Assembly (NCBI RefSeq): GCF_000513295.1
Contig: NC_023065.1
Coordinates: 496,001-560,000 of the forward strand
Source of the DNA: Magnetospirillum gryphiswaldense MSR-1 v2
GTDB taxonomy: Bacteria; Pseudomonadota; Alphaproteobacteria; Rhodospirillales; Magnetospirillaceae
Reading direction: 5' to 3'
DNA length: 64,000 nucleotides
The notes under the pieces were generated by a model that saw only the letters and a program-made list of their open reading frames with translations, did not search any database and was not told the origin of the DNA. Shown one piece after another: positions 1 to 8,127 of the stretch. The first letter of the stretch is position 1, and the number at the start of each line of letters is the position of its first letter. Both the position numbers and the translations under genes were made by a program.

Positions 1-1
1 C

Positions 2-565
2 GCCATTTTGGCCGGAATCAGCCGTCTGGTCATCGATTGCAACCGCCAACCCGGTGATCCGTCCTCGATCCCGCATTGTACCTGTGGGGTCACGGTGCCC
101 GGCAATCATAATGTGGACGATGCCGAGGCGGAAGCCCGGGCCGGGGCGTGGTTCTGGCCTTACCACCGCGAGATCGGCACCGTGCTGGGGCGCATGTTCC
201 GCCATGGGCCGGTGCCGGCGATGATTTCGGTGCATAGTTTCACCCCGTGCATGCAGGGGTTTCAGCGGCCTTGGCAAGTCGGCGTGTTGTGGAACCGCGA
301 CGGTCGCATGGCCCTGCCGGTGATCGATTCCTTGCGCCAGGTGCCCGGATTATGCGTGGGCGACAACCAGCCTTATTCGGGGCGCGAGATCAATTACACC
401 CTCGATACCCATGCCGGAGCGGCGGGGCTGCCGCATGTATCCTTTGAAATCCGTCAGGATCTGGTGCGGGACGAGGAAGGGTGTCGCCGCTGGGCCGATA
501 TCCTGGCCCGAATCTTGGCGCCGGTGCTGGCCGATCCGTCGTTGCGGCGTGTGCAGGTGTTTTGA
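2..565 (+). CDS. N-formylglutamate amidohydrolase (5' end outside the window)
   Basis: This is the C-terminal ~188 residues of an FGase-family zinc hydrolase, a family that releases formate from N-formyl-L-glutamate or related N-formyl amino acids. The reading frame is open to the left edge, and family members are usually 250-290 residues, so roughly 70-100 residues are missing. Visible family features are the RLVIDCNR stretch near the left edge, the HSFTP segment in the middle (about residue 78) and the NxPYSGRE segment, which line the metal and substrate site. The stop codon TGA directly abuts the stop of the convergent receiver gene, so the two genes share the palindrome TGATCA at their ends. 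The identification rests on motif recognition. Confidence 0.85.
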   Translation, partial: AILAGISRLVIDCNRQPGDPSSIPHCTCGVTVPGNHNVDDAEAEARAGAWFWPYHREIGTVLGRMFRHGPVPAMISVHSFTPCMQGFQRPWQVGVLWNRDGRMALPVIDSLRQVPGLCVGDNQPYSGREINYTLDTHAGAAGLPHVSFEIRQDLVRDEEGCRRWADILARILAPVLADPSLRRVQVF

Positions 566-949
566 TCAGGCGGCTTGGCGGGCGCTGCTGCGTTGCAGGG
601 CGGCGTATAATTGCTCGCGCGTGAATGGCTTGGGCAGGTAATGGCTGCTGTGGTCGCCAATGGTCCGGCGGATGCTGTCGGGGCAATGCTGGGCCGTCAT
701 CATGATGAAGGGCAAATGGGCCAGTGCGGGACGCAGGCGCATTTCCGCCATCAGGCCGTGGCCGTCCATGGGTTCCATATGCAAATCCGACAGTACGATG
801 TCGACGGCTTGGCTGTTCAGGATTTCCATCGCCTCGCGCCCGTCTCCGGCCTCGACCACATCCAGGCTGCCATGCTGTTCCAGCATGCGGCGGATCATGC
901 GGCGGGTCAGCGGGCTGTCTTCAACCACAAGAACGGTGCGAACAGGCAT
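566..949 (-). CDS. Single-domain response regulator (CheY-like receiver)
   Basis: This 127-residue protein is a bare receiver domain with no output domain. The acidic pair is in VVEDS near the N-terminus, the phospho-acceptor Asp is in VDIVLSD, the switch Thr is in MMTAQ, and the conserved Lys is in LPKPF. I chose the ATG at 949 because the receiver fold begins right after it; an upstream in-frame start at 1015 would add 22 residues that do not look like receiver sequence. A second, similar receiver gene lies just upstream on the same strand (1072-1476). Such stand-alone receivers act as phosphorelay shuttles or bind a target directly. The partner kinase cannot be told from sequence; the Cache-PAS kinase at 1931-4057 is the closest candidate. 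Confidence 0.85.
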   Translation of the reverse strand: MPVRTVLVVEDSPLTRRMIRRMLEQHGSLDVVEAGDGREAMEILNSQAVDIVLSDLHMEPMDGHGLMAEMRLRPALAHLPFIMMTAQHCPDSIRRTIGDHSSHYLPKPFTREQLYAALQRSSARQAA

Positions 950-1071
950 GATCTGGACTCTCGAAAGCCAATCATCGATCGGCTCAGGATGCCAGTATCC
1001 CCGGGCAAGTCCCACAAGGCGTTAGTCTTAGGCGCCTGATCATTGGCAGCACGCAGTGTCATACTTTCGAT

Positions 1072-1476
1072 TCAGGCGGCGGGGCGCCACCGGACCACCT
1101 TGGTCAATTGGCGGGTCAGGGCATCAAGGCCGAAGGGCTTGATCAGATAGCCGTTAACGCCAGCCGAGCGGGCGCGTTGCACATGCTCCATCGACCCTTC
1201 GCCGGTGATCATGATGAAGGGGATGTGGCTGGTCGCCGGGTCTTCGCGCATGGCCATCAGAAGCTGCAGTCCGGTCATGGGAATCATGTTCCAGTCGGAC
1301 AGGACCACATCTACGGGTTGAGCCCGGACCAACTGCAATGCGGTGGAGCCGTCATTGGCTTCGATGATCTGATCGATGCCCAATGACCTCAACATCTGCC
1401 GGACCAGCAAACGCATGGCGGGGATGTCCTCGACCAACATGATGCGGGGCTGCGACGACGGCGTGTTCATGGCCAT
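1072..1476 (-). CDS. Single-domain response regulator (CheY-like receiver)
   Basis: This is a 134-residue receiver-only protein. It has the acidic pair in LVEDI, a phospho-acceptor Asp in VDVVLSD, a Thr in MITGE and the conserved Lys in LIKPF. It resembles the neighbouring receiver at 566-949 in length and layout, so the two may be an old tandem duplication. The gap of about 120 bases contains no clear terminator, so they may be co-transcribed. A start two codons downstream (second Met) is also possible. No DNA-binding or enzymatic output domain is present, so the role is probably protein-protein signalling in a phosphorelay or chemotaxis-like pathway. Confidence 0.85.
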   Translation of the reverse strand: MAMNTPSSQPRIMLVEDIPAMRLLVRQMLRSLGIDQIIEANDGSTALQLVRAQPVDVVLSDWNMIPMTGLQLLMAMREDPATSHIPFIMITGEGSMEHVQRARSAGVNGYLIKPFGLDALTRQLTKVVRWRPAA

Positions 1477-1634
1477 GCTCTCTTTACGCGAATTTTCCGT
1501 GTTGTGCGCATCATATCTCCGGGTGTTTTTTCATGCATCGGGTGCGCACCTTATCCGGCGAATTTTTCCCGGCTTGAACCGGAAACGGTGGCGCATTATG
1601 GTCTGGCACCCATTCGAGGCCGAGGAATGAACAG

Positions 1635-1898
1635 ATGAGCGACGACCAGAACAACAGCCAGATCGGGGGCATTGCCGCCGAGGCATTGCGCCAGTTCGTT
1701 GAGCGCATCGAGCGGCTGGAAGAAGAAAAGAAGGCGTTGTCCGCCGATATCAAGGACGTTTATGCCCAGGCGAAAAGCCAAGGCTTCGACACCAAGATCA
1801 TCCGCAAGTTGATTGCCCTGCGCCGCATGGAAGAGCAGGAGCGCGAAGAGATCGACCAGTTGCTGGAACTGTACAAGGCCGCGCTGGGCATGGTCTGA
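1635..1898 (+). CDS. gapR: GapR family nucleoid-associated protein (DUF2312)
   Basis: This 87-residue, highly charged, coiled-coil protein matches the GapR/DUF2312 family found across Alphaproteobacteria. In Caulobacter, GapR binds overtwisted AT-rich DNA ahead of replication and transcription forks and stimulates type II topoisomerases. The central part is an unbroken run of heptad-like Glu/Lys/Leu residues (RIERLEEEKKAL). It is followed by the conserved segment around GFDTKIIRKLIALRR, which is diagnostic for the family. The length equals that of known members. A purine-rich GAGGA lies 9 bases before the ATG. The gene is followed immediately by a strong bidirectional terminator and stands alone. 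Confidence 0.93.
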   Translation: MSDDQNNSQIGGIAAEALRQFVERIERLEEEKKALSADIKDVYAQAKSQGFDTKIIRKLIALRRMEEQEREEIDQLLELYKAALGMV

Positions 1899-1915
1899 CT
1901 TTTCCACCGACGACC

Positions 1916-1948
1916 AAAAAGGCGCGGGGTTTACTCCGCGCCTTTTTT
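1916..1948. terminator. Bidirectional rho-independent terminator
   Basis: A perfect 7-bp GC stem (GGCGCGG at 1921-1927 with CCGCGCC at 1936-1942) is flanked by a run of five A on the left and six T on the right. It would therefore terminate transcription arriving from either side. It sits between the convergent gapR and Cache-PAS kinase genes, and the kinase stop codon lies in its loop. Confidence 0.9.
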
Positions 1949-4057
1949 CATGTCGCGCTCGACCGGCAGGCTGAAGCCGAAGGTGGCGCCCTGGTCGGGG
2001 CCGTCACTGCGTCCCCAGATGGTGCCGCCATGGGCGGTGATGATCGACCGGCACAGCGCCAAACCAATGCCGGAACCGCCGATGCCGCTATTGGGATGCA
2101 AGCGTTGGAAGACCTGGAACAGGCGCTGCTCTTCCCCGGTGTCGAAGCCGCGGCCATTGTCGGCAAATTCGAAGATCCACAAGCCGTCGTCCCGGCGGGC
2201 GCTGACCTTGATCCGGGGCGGGCGGTCCGCCGCCCGGTATTTCAGGGCGTTGCCGATCAGATTTTGCATGACCCGCATGATCTGGCTGGGATCGGCGGGT
2301 AAGGTGGGCAGACTTTCGACCGAGATGTCGGCGCCATTGCTTTCGATGCTGGTGGCCAGGTTGGCCAGGGCGTCGGCGATCACGGCGTTCAAATCGGTGA
2401 TTTCAAAGTGCCAGGCCTGCCGGCGCAGGCGTGAGTAATCCAGCAAATCGCTGATCATGCGCGACATACGCTTGGCGCCGTCGATGGCATAAGTGACGAA
2501 GTCACGGCCTTCCTGGTCCAGGGTGTCGCCATAGCGCCGTTCAATCAGCCCCACATAGCTGGCCACCATGCGCAGCGGTTCCTGCAAATCGTGGGAAATG
2601 GCATAGGAAAAACGTTCCAGCTCGGCGTTGGACCGGGCCAGTTCCTGTTCCAGGCGTTTGCGTTCGCTGATGTCCAGCACGCTGACCAGGACCATGGCCT
2701 CGCCCTTGAGGGAGCCGAAGGCCGCCGATAAGAGCGCGGTGAAGCGTTCACCGTCGGCCCGTTTCAACACGGCTTCCAGGTTGCGCACGATGCCGGTGTT
2801 GACCAGGGATTCGACCATGCGCGAGCGATCCGCCGGGCTTTCCCAGAAATTGGGCGCCACCTTGCCATAGGCCTCGGCTTGGGGCACCTGAAAGGCCTCG
2901 GCCGCCTGGGCGTTGATGTAGATCACTACGCCGTCCGAGCGGCGGGTGACCACCAGCGGCAACGGCGAGATGTCGGCGATCAGGCGAAAGCGTTCCTCGC
3001 TTTCTTGCAAGGCTTCCAGGGATTGCTGCAATTCCGCCGTGCGGGTTTCCACCTCGCGCGACAGCGTGTCGATGTGGTCGCGTTCCGTCGCCCGCAGCCT
3101 TTCGGCGGCGCTTTGATGCTGGTGTTCCGCCCGCACCATGCCCCAGGCCAGCAAGAAGATGGTGGCGGTCAGGGCCAGTTGGATGCCGCCGTGGATTTGC
3201 GCTTCGCGCACCCATTGGTGCAGCAATCTTTCATGGCTGATGCCGACATTGACCACCAGCGGATAACCGGGAACCTTGGTGAACCCCACCGTACGCGGGA
3301 TGTCGTCGGTGATGCTGACCAACTCGCGCACGCTGCCGCTTTCGCCCAATTCACCATAGGCCAGGAACACCGCCGAACTGGCGATGGATCGACCGATGGC
3401 TTGCGGGGCGAAGGGATGGCGGGCGAACAGCACGCCTTCGGTCGAGAAAATTCCGGCGGCGTCGCCTTCGCCCGGGGTGGCGGCTCGCAGCGGGGCGGCG
3501 AGCAAGTCCGGCTCCAGGGCCATGCCGGCCATACCGAGGAAGCGCCCATCCGGGCTGATCACCGGCCGCGAGGCGAACCAAGCCATGGATTCGGTCAATC
3601 GGTCGGTGGCCGGCGGTGACAAGGCCATGCGCTGTTCCGACCAATGTCGGCGCTGATATTGGTAATGCTGACGGTCCGAGATATCCACCGGCAGCGACAG
3701 GGTTTGCTGTTGGCGATGCACCACCTGACGCATGATGCCATCGGCGTCGATCAGCGACAGGGCGCGGATTTCCTTGGTGGTCGCCAGCTTGGGGCGCAAC
3801 GGCTCCAAGGTGCCGGCGGGGGCGGGGCCATCGGTGGGGATGCGGCTGACCGCCTCTTGCAGCAACTGATCCAGCAATTGCATGCTGGACATCACCCGTT
3901 GGGCGGCGGCATTGGACAAAGCCCGCGCCAGTTCCTGCCCCGAATCGATGTGGCGTTGGCGGGAATAAGCCAATTGCGCCGCCGACATGACGCTGGTGGT
4001 CAATACCAAGATGGCGGCGGCGATCCAGATACGAAGGCTGCGGCGGCGGAAATCCAT
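1931..4057 (-). CDS. Membrane sensor histidine kinase (Cache-PAS-HisKA-HATPase)
   Basis: This 708-residue protein has a transmembrane segment near residues 8-28, then a periplasmic double-Cache-like sensor region to about residue 270. A second membrane helix follows near 290-310, then a PAS domain (about 340-465), a HisKA domain with the phospho-accepting His in SYAISHDLQEP, and a HATPase domain with N, G1 and G2 boxes (NLIGNALKY, DNGRGFD, GSGIGLAL). It should autophosphorylate in response to an extracytoplasmic small-molecule ligand. I chose the ATG at 4057; a TTG eight codons upstream (4081) lacks a ribosome-binding site. No response regulator is adjacent in operon, but two orphan receivers lie 0.5-3 kb away. 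The ligand is unknown. Confidence 0.88.
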   Translation of the reverse strand: MDFRRRSLRIWIAAAILVLTTSVMSAAQLAYSRQRHIDSGQELARALSNAAAQRVMSSMQLLDQLLQEAVSRIPTDGPAPAGTLEPLRPKLATTKEIRALSLIDADGIMRQVVHRQQQTLSLPVDISDRQHYQYQRRHWSEQRMALSPPATDRLTESMAWFASRPVISPDGRFLGMAGMALEPDLLAAPLRAATPGEGDAAGIFSTEGVLFARHPFAPQAIGRSIASSAVFLAYGELGESGSVRELVSITDDIPRTVGFTKVPGYPLVVNVGISHERLLHQWVREAQIHGGIQLALTATIFLLAWGMVRAEHQHQSAAERLRATERDHIDTLSREVETRTAELQQSLEALQESEERFRLIADISPLPLVVTRRSDGVVIYINAQAAEAFQVPQAEAYGKVAPNFWESPADRSRMVESLVNTGIVRNLEAVLKRADGERFTALLSAAFGSLKGEAMVLVSVLDISERKRLEQELARSNAELERFSYAISHDLQEPLRMVASYVGLIERRYGDTLDQEGRDFVTYAIDGAKRMSRMISDLLDYSRLRRQAWHFEITDLNAVIADALANLATSIESNGADISVESLPTLPADPSQIMRVMQNLIGNALKYRAADRPPRIKVSARRDDGLWIFEFADNGRGFDTGEEQRLFQVFQRLHPNSGIGGSGIGLALCRSIITAHGGTIWGRSDGPDQGATFGFSLPVERDMKKGAE

Positions 4058-4118
4058 GACCCTGAACTGTCGACTCCCCAATTTCTTTGGCCGAAGTCAT
4101 TGTGCGGGGCCGCTTTAG

Positions 4119-4135
4119 TTGTGGCAAGGCCACAA
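4119..4135. promoter_or_regulatory. Inverted repeat between folB and the Cache-PAS kinase
   Basis: Perfect 7-bp arms TTGTGGC and GCCACAA are separated by three bases. The repeat lies 62 bases upstream of the kinase start and 48 bases downstream of the folB stop. With no T-run it is a poor terminator, so an operator for the kinase gene is the likelier reading. This is inference only. Confidence 0.35.
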
Positions 4136-4182
4136 TTTATTGGATATGGGGCCTATACTTATGGATGTTGCCTTTTATTGCA

Positions 4183-4563
4183 TTAGTCGCGCCGGCGTTC
4201 GATCTCGATACCAACCGACGCGGCTTCGGCATAGACGTCCAGCTTTTCGGCTCGGATGCGTACCGAACGGACCCGCTCATCCACCAGACACAGGGCGGCG
4301 ATCTTTTCCGCCAGGGTTTCCACCAGATTGATGTGGCCTTCGGCCAGCAGGCGTTTGATGCCTTCGATGACGTCCTCGTAAGACACCACGTTGGCGATAT
4401 CGTCGGACATCGGGCCGGCCTGTTCCAGTACGGCCATTTCCACGTTGATGCGCACCCGCTGCGGCGCCAGCAATTCGTGGGCGTGGATGCCGATCAGGCA
4501 TTTCAGCACCAGATCGCGGACCAGGATGCGATAGATCTTGGCGTCGCCGTGCTTTGCGAACAT
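4183..4563 (-). CDS. folB: Dihydroneopterin aldolase
   Basis: This 126-residue protein is a tunnelling-fold enzyme that converts 7,8-dihydroneopterin to 6-hydroxymethyl-7,8-dihydropterin and glycolaldehyde in tetrahydrofolate synthesis. Family features seen are the N-terminal strand with GIHAHE, the conserved V(S)YEDV segment carrying the catalytic Tyr region, the NLVETLAE segment that binds the pterin, and the Lys in AEKLDVY. The length is normal. The gene lies 12 bases downstream of folK on the same strand, so successive pathway enzymes are encoded together in one operon. Confidence 0.95.
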   Translation of the reverse strand: MFAKHGDAKIYRILVRDLVLKCLIGIHAHELLAPQRVRINVEMAVLEQAGPMSDDIANVVSYEDVIEGIKRLLAEGHINLVETLAEKIAALCLVDERVRSVRIRAEKLDVYAEAASVGIEIERRRD

Positions 4564-4575
4564 GGAAAGTCTCTT

Positions 4576-5073
4576 TCAGGTCAGGGATTGGGCGGCGACG
4601 ATCACCTGATCGTCGGCGGAAACGGGCAGGTCGGCCAGCAATCGCCCGATGGTGATGCCGGTCCGCGGATGCAGGACGGTGTCGGCGATGTCGGCCAAGG
4701 GCGCCAGGGCGAAGCGCCGCTCGCACAGCCGGGGGTGGGGGATGGTCAGGTCGGGATGGTCCAGCACCACGTCGTCATAAAGCAGAATGTCCAGGTCGAT
4801 CAGGCGCGGGCCGTAACGGCGTGACGCCACCCGCCCCAATTCCTGCTCCAGGCCCTTCAAGCGGGCCAGCAGATCCAGCGGTGCCAGATCGGTGGCAAGG
4901 GCCACGGCCATGTTGAGGAAGGCGGGTTGGTCGGTGACGTAAAGCGGCGCGGTTTCATAAAGGCGGGATTGGTCGCCAATCCGGCCCAGTCGGGCCAGGG
5001 CATCGACGGCGATGCGCAGATTGGCCTGGCGGTCGCCCAGATTGGTGCCTAAACCCAGATAAACGCTTGCCAT
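4576..5073 (-). CDS. folK: 2-amino-4-hydroxy-6-hydroxymethyldihydropteridine pyrophosphokinase
   Basis: This 165-residue protein transfers pyrophosphate from ATP to 6-hydroxymethyl-7,8-dihydropterin, the step after FolB in folate synthesis. Diagnostic segments are LGLGTNLGDR at the N-terminus, the substrate and Mg-binding stretch RYGPRLIDLDILLYDD, and IPHPRLCERRFAL. The open frame extends 48 codons further upstream, but that part is Arg/Pro-rich shadow sequence. The ATG at 5073 places the LGLGTNLGD motif at the usual position. The folK-folB order with a 12-base gap indicates co-transcription. Confidence 0.95.
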   Translation of the reverse strand: MASVYLGLGTNLGDRQANLRIAVDALARLGRIGDQSRLYETAPLYVTDQPAFLNMAVALATDLAPLDLLARLKGLEQELGRVASRRYGPRLIDLDILLYDDVVLDHPDLTIPHPRLCERRFALAPLADIADTVLHPRTGITIGRLLADLPVSADDQVIVAAQSLT

Positions 5074-5149
5074 TGCTCCTGCCCCTGGCGTCGGAAGGGC
5101 GCAACAATCCTCTAGAAACGCGGTCAAGGCAAGGGGGGAGTGAGGCCGG

Positions 5150-5836
5150 TCAGCCCGACGCCAGAACCAGGGGGGCGGCCCAGCCCGACGACATGGCGAT
5201 GCGGACCGCCTGGGCACGGTTGGCGGCGCCGATCTTGCGATAGACGTTGCGCAAGTGCACCTTGATGGTGATTTCCTGCAATTCCAGGGCGATGGCGATT
5301 TCCTTGTTGGTGCGGCCTTCCACCAAAAGCGCCAGGATTTCGGATTCGCGGCGCGACAATTTGTCGAAGGGGGCGGGGATTTCGCCGGTGCGGGTCGGGC
5401 GCTGCTGCAAGGGCATCATCGGCATATGCACCGTCACGTCCTCGAAGAAACTGGACGACGGCAGGTATTTTTCCCCCGACAGCACCAGCCGCAAGGCGTT
5501 GACCATGGCGGTGCCGCTGACCGTTTTGGGGATGAAGCCCGAGGCGCCGGCCTGAACGGCGGCGACCACGTGTTCGCGGGTGGAGAAGCCGGAGACGATG
5601 ACCACGGGAACGTTGGGGAATTGCTTGCGGACGCTTTCCAGCCCCTTAAGTCCATCCATGCCCGGCATCATCAGGTCCAACAGGATCAGGCCCAGGGACG
5701 GGGCGGTGGCACCGACGCTCAGGGCTTCGCCCAGATTGGCGGCATCCAGAATTTCGGCCGAGGCATCCAGTTCATGCAGAAACGGCTTCAGTCCGTCCCG
5801 CACCAGCTTATGGTCATCGGCGACCAGTATTTGCAT
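5150..5836 (-). CDS. LuxR/NarL-family response regulator
   Basis: This 228-residue two-domain regulator has a receiver domain at 1-120, with acidic pair ADDH, phospho-Asp in LILLDLMMPGMDG, Ser in VIVSG and Lys in IPKT. After a linker, a LuxR-type helix-turn-helix spans about 155-220 (LSRRESEILALLVEGRTNKEIA). The start is the ATG at 5836, preceded by AAGGAG at a 6-base spacing; a GTG one codon upstream is less well placed. The gene lies 85 bases downstream of the hybrid kinase gene on the same strand, so the two are a probable cognate pair acting on unknown promoters. Confidence 0.9.
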   Translation of the reverse strand: MQILVADDHKLVRDGLKPFLHELDASAEILDAANLGEALSVGATAPSLGLILLDLMMPGMDGLKGLESVRKQFPNVPVVIVSGFSTREHVVAAVQAGASGFIPKTVSGTAMVNALRLVLSGEKYLPSSSFFEDVTVHMPMMPLQQRPTRTGEIPAPFDKLSRRESEILALLVEGRTNKEIAIALELQEITIKVHLRNVYRKIGAANRAQAVRIAMSSGWAAPLVLASG

Positions 5837-5921
5837 CACACGCTCCTTACGTCCCGCCCGTCGGACCGCATCAATAATGCCAAAGCATAGAGGGTCAATG
5901 GGTCCAGAACAATGGCAACCA

Positions 5922-8015
5922 TCAAGTTTGGGTAAATTCTTCGTCGCCGGGCGGCAACAGGAAGGTGGCGATGATCTCGCCCAATTTACCCAAGGCCACC
6001 GGTTTCTTCAGTACGGCGCAGCGGTCGTCTTGCAGGTTTTCCGCCAATCTTTCGGTGGCTCCCAGGTGACCGGTGACGATGACGATTGGTTGCAGCGGGT
6101 CGTATTCACGCAATTGCTCGACCAGTTGTTCGCCGCCGCCCGACGGCATGCGCAAATCGGTGATGACCACGTCGGCGGGGTCGTCGCGGAAGCGGGTCAG
6201 CGCCTCGGAGCCGCTGCCGCACAAGGTGACGCGATAGCCCATTTCGGTCAGATAGCGGCCCAGGGTCTCGGTGGCGGTGGTTTCGTCGTCCACCACCATG
6301 ATATGGGCGTCGATGGGGCAGGTCTGCGGGGGGGATTGCGGCACTTCCTGGGGCTCGTCATTGGCATCGATGGGCAGGGAAATGACGAAACAGGCCCCTT
6401 GGCCGGTATTGTCCAGTTCCAGTCGCCCGCCCATGGCATTGATGATGCCGAAGCTGACCGACAGGCCCAGACCGGTGCCGCGCCCGGCTTCCTTGGTGGT
6501 GAAGAACGGCTCGAAGATGCGGGCGCGCACGGCGGGTGGGATGCCCGGACCGTTATCGGCGACGCGGATGGTCAGGCGGTTGCCGTCCTGGCGGGCGGTG
6601 ACGGCGATCTCCGCTGCCCAGGCTCTGCCCCCACCATTGTGTTCGCGCTTTTCCTTCAGCGCGTGATGGGCGTTGGACAACAGGTTCATGATCACCTGTT
6701 CCAACTGGACTCGTCGCCCGCGCACCGGGATGGGGGTGTCGGGCAGGCGGGTGACCAGAGTGATCTCGTCCGGGCGCAATTGGCCTTCCAGCACCGCCAT
6801 GGCCGAGCGGGTGGCCGACATGGCGTCGAACACCTGCATGGGGGAATTGTCGCGGCGCGAGAAGATACGGATGTCGTCGATGATTTCGGCGGTGCGCTGC
6901 GACTGGTCGGCGATCAGATGAAATTGCTGAGCCTGCCATTCCGGTGTCGCCTTGCCGCGTTCGATGAACAGCAACGCCCCCTCGGCGGTCAGGCGGATGA
7001 TGTTGAGGGGCTGCGACAATTCGTGCACCAGACCGGCGGCCATTTCGCCCAAGGTGGCCAGCTTGGCCGTCTGCACCAATTGTTCCTGCACCTCGCGCCG
7101 GTCGGAAATGTCGCGGATCACCAGCAGGCGGGCCGGGCGGCTGTGGAAGGTGATGGTGGTGGCCACCACTTCGGCGTCGAAAAGACTGCCATCCAGGCGG
7201 ATCATCTGATGTTCCGCCCGCACCCGTCCGGGCGGCGGTCGGGTGAAGCGCTCGATCAGGATGGGGTGTTCTTCCGGCGGGATCAGTTGCAGGATGGATT
7301 CGCCCACCAGCGACGACAGGCCGTTGCCGAACACCTGCAAGGCGGCAGGATTGGCGAACAGGATCTCGCCCATGGAATGGACCAGGATGGCGTCGGGGGT
7401 CAGCTCGATCAGCGACCGGTAGCGTTCCTCGCTTTCGGCCAGTTCGCGCACCGCCCGGTCGTGTTCCACCCGCATGCGCAAGGTGCCGATGCCGTAACTG
7501 AGGTTGCGGGCCAGATCCTCGAGCAGGCGGACGATGTCGGCATCGAAGGCGTCGGGCTCGCCGGCGTAGATGACCAGGGCGCCGATACGTTCGGCCACCT
7601 GCGCCAGCGGCAGGGCGATGCACGAGCGGAAGCCGTGCTTGCGCACCGATTCGCGCCAGGGGGCGAAGCGGGGGTCGGTTTCGGTATCGACGGTGATCTG
7701 GGTGACGCCGGTGCGGATGGCGTTGCCGATGGGGCCGTGACCACGGATGCCTTCGCCCCAGGATGCGCCGATTTCATCGACGTAATCGGTGCGCCAGCCG
7801 GCCACCGCCATGGGGATGACCGATTGTGCGTCGTCGTTCTGGGCATAACCGACCCAGGCCAGCTTGAACCCTGCCACCTCGACGGCGATGCGGCAGATGT
7901 GTTCCAGCAGGGTTTTCTCGTCGGTTGCCCGCAGCAAGGCCTCGGTGGATCGGGTCAGGGTGGTGACGGCACGATCGATCTGGCGAAGCTGATCGGCTAC
8001 GGAATGGGCAATCAT
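5922..8015 (-). CDS. Cytosolic hybrid histidine kinase (GAF-PAS-HisKA-HATPase-REC)
   Basis: This 697-residue protein has no membrane segment. A GAF domain (about 25-175) is followed by a PAS domain (about 195-310), a HisKA domain with phospho-His in GLVHELSQPLN, and an ATPase domain with boxes NLLSNAHHA, DNGPGIP and GTGLGLSV. A C-terminal receiver (about 575-690) has the phospho-Asp in VVITDLRMP and Lys in LKKPV. The architecture suggests sensing of a cytoplasmic cue, with internal phosphotransfer from His to the receiver Asp. The LuxR-type regulator 85 bases downstream is the obvious output partner. Because a receiver-only relay normally needs an Hpt protein and none is seen here, direct transfer from HisKA to the regulator is also possible. 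Confidence 0.9.
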   Translation of the reverse strand: MIAHSVADQLRQIDRAVTTLTRSTEALLRATDEKTLLEHICRIAVEVAGFKLAWVGYAQNDDAQSVIPMAVAGWRTDYVDEIGASWGEGIRGHGPIGNAIRTGVTQITVDTETDPRFAPWRESVRKHGFRSCIALPLAQVAERIGALVIYAGEPDAFDADIVRLLEDLARNLSYGIGTLRMRVEHDRAVRELAESEERYRSLIELTPDAILVHSMGEILFANPAALQVFGNGLSSLVGESILQLIPPEEHPILIERFTRPPPGRVRAEHQMIRLDGSLFDAEVVATTITFHSRPARLLVIRDISDRREVQEQLVQTAKLATLGEMAAGLVHELSQPLNIIRLTAEGALLFIERGKATPEWQAQQFHLIADQSQRTAEIIDDIRIFSRRDNSPMQVFDAMSATRSAMAVLEGQLRPDEITLVTRLPDTPIPVRGRRVQLEQVIMNLLSNAHHALKEKREHNGGGRAWAAEIAVTARQDGNRLTIRVADNGPGIPPAVRARIFEPFFTTKEAGRGTGLGLSVSFGIINAMGGRLELDNTGQGACFVISLPIDANDEPQEVPQSPPQTCPIDAHIMVVDDETTATETLGRYLTEMGYRVTLCGSGSEALTRFRDDPADVVITDLRMPSGGGEQLVEQLREYDPLQPIVIVTGHLGATERLAENLQDDRCAVLKKPVALGKLGEIIATFLLPPGDEEFTQT

Positions 8016-8127
8016 CGAGGCGGGAAGCCTTTCCCTGTCGGCGGGTTGGTGCCATACATGCTAACGCGCGGCGGCGGTGGGCGATAGGGTTTCATAGGAT
8101 TAGCCGCCAGGGCAAAAAGGGTGAGAC

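Noticed and set aside
5580-8087. Open frame of 835 codons on the plus strand, opposite the hybrid kinase
   Set aside because: It has Gly/Gln/Asp/His-rich composition of GC-rich shadow frames, no family motif and no ribosome-binding site, and the minus-strand kinase accounts for the whole stretch.
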